NCBI GenBank assembly: GCA_910586745.1
Contig: CAJUJZ010000144.1
Span: 1 to 5,513 of the forward strand
Direction of reading: 5' to 3'
Length of the DNA: 5,513 nt
From: an uncultured Mucispirillum sp.
Lineage (GTDB): Bacteria > Chrysiogenota > Deferribacteres > Deferribacterales > Mucispirillaceae
Part shown: positions 5,290-5,513 of the stretch, piece after piece
How positions within the stretch are numbered: position 1 is the stretch's first letter
Layout of the letters: the number at the start of each line of letters is the position of its first letter
The notes under the pieces: model-generated
The model's input: only the letters and a program-made list of their open reading frames with translations
Told to the model about the DNA's origin: nothing
Databases searched by the model: none
Translations under genes and position numbers: made by a program

Positions 5290-5443
5290 GCAACAGTTAT
5301 AAGCCATTGCTGTTATGTCATACTGAGCCTGCAAGGCGAAGTATCTGGAATGTAAATGTTGCTGTATATGTAAAACATATTTTAAAATTTATATTTAATG
5401 CGGTTTGCCTGTTTTAGATTCTTTGCTGTCGCTCAGAATTGAC
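5290..5443. repeat. Right-hand repeat, copy B
   Basis: Direct copy of 5111-5265. I count four substitutions and one lost T (in the T run before AGATTC) over about 155 bp. One of the substitutions is in the right arm (TTCTTTGC against TTCTTCGC). The arms are at 5317-5346 and 5416-5443. The 24-bp stretch between the copies (5266-5289) is unique. The element ends 16 bp before the putative IS end at 5460. Confidence 0.85.
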
Positions 5444-5492
5444 AAGGGCTATTATAGGGTGAACTTACCCAAAAAAGTTGGACAAGCCATAT

Positions 5493-5498
5493 AAGGAG
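5493..5498 (+). promoter_or_regulatory. Ribosome binding site for the partial transposase frame
   Basis: AAGGAG five bases before the ATG at 5504, a strong site supporting a real gene that begins at the window edge. Confidence 0.6.
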
Positions 5499-5503
5499 AT
5501 TAT

Positions 5504-5513
5504 ATGGTAAGAA
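5504..5513 (+). CDS. Start of probable IS3-family OrfA (partial, runs off the window)
   Basis: Only Met-Val-Arg and one further base are visible, so the product cannot be read directly. The call rests on the good ribosome site and on the IS3-like terminal sequence just upstream. OrfA of IS3-family elements is a helix-turn-helix protein that is frame-shifted with OrfB to give the active transposase. Confidence 0.45.

Larger units (their letters stand above)
5460..5513 (+). mobile_element. Left end of a probable IS3-family insertion sequence (partial)
   Basis: Starting at 5460 the sequence reads TGAACTTACCC, then AAAAAAGTTGGACA. A TG start and a ...CCCAAAAAGTTGGACA end are typical of IS3-family (IS150-like) terminal inverted repeats. 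A ribosome site and ATG follow within 45 bp, as expected for OrfA of such an element. Only the first 54 bases are in the window, so subgroup, completeness and target duplication cannot be judged. Confidence 0.55.

Noticed and set aside
5128..5417. Two overlapping small open frames (75 and 63 aa) containing the peptide CHTEPARRSIW
   Set aside because: Both read through the duplicated inverted-repeat elements; the shared peptide is just the repeat arm translated. No ribosome site and no independent coding signal.

Overview
The window is AT-rich (roughly 30% GC by eye) and comes from a Gram-negative bacterium: the last complete gene has a Sec signal peptide and an outer-membrane beta-barrel-like sequence ending in Phe, and the ion transporter is a NhaB antiporter. 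Base composition, codon use and the dispersed GTCATnCTGAGC...GCGAAGnATCT repeats would fit a low-GC host-associated lineage such as Deferribacterota (Mucispirillum-like). That placement is a guess; nothing here fixes the taxon.

Layout. Positions 1-390 hold a tandem array of about 123-bp elements bounded by inverted repeats, on an exact 143-bp period (the first copy is cut by the window edge). On the minus strand, 469-1245 encodes a TSUP-family (YfcA-like) membrane transporter. Diverging from it is panD, aspartate 1-decarboxylase; its real start is the GTG at 1349, not the longer in-frame TTG at 1292. The roughly 100-bp space between them carries a very good minus-strand promoter and a weaker plus-strand one. 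After a 136-bp AT-rich gap with a perfect 22-bp palindrome comes a tight three-gene plus-strand cluster: nhaB (1914-3437), larE (3437-4240, TAATG overlap) and a signal-peptide-bearing putative outer-membrane barrel protein (4241-5089, TAAATG junction). Two further inverted-repeat elements, of the same arm family as the left array but with different interiors, lie at 5111-5443. The window ends inside what looks like the left end of an IS3-family insertion sequence starting near 5460, with the first codons of its OrfA at 5504.

How the genes relate. NhaB exchanges Na+ for protons. LarE is the ATP-dependent sulfur-donating enzyme that makes the nickel-pincer nucleotide cofactor of LarA-type enzymes. 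PanD makes beta-alanine for pantothenate and CoA. There is no obvious single pathway. The stop/start contacts imply that nhaB, larE and the barrel gene are co-transcribed and translationally coupled, which is an unusual setting for larE because larA, larB and larC are not in view. The most noteworthy non-coding features are the two repeat arrays flanking the gene block and the IS end next to one of them. I did not find a clear undescribed defence or mobile system.
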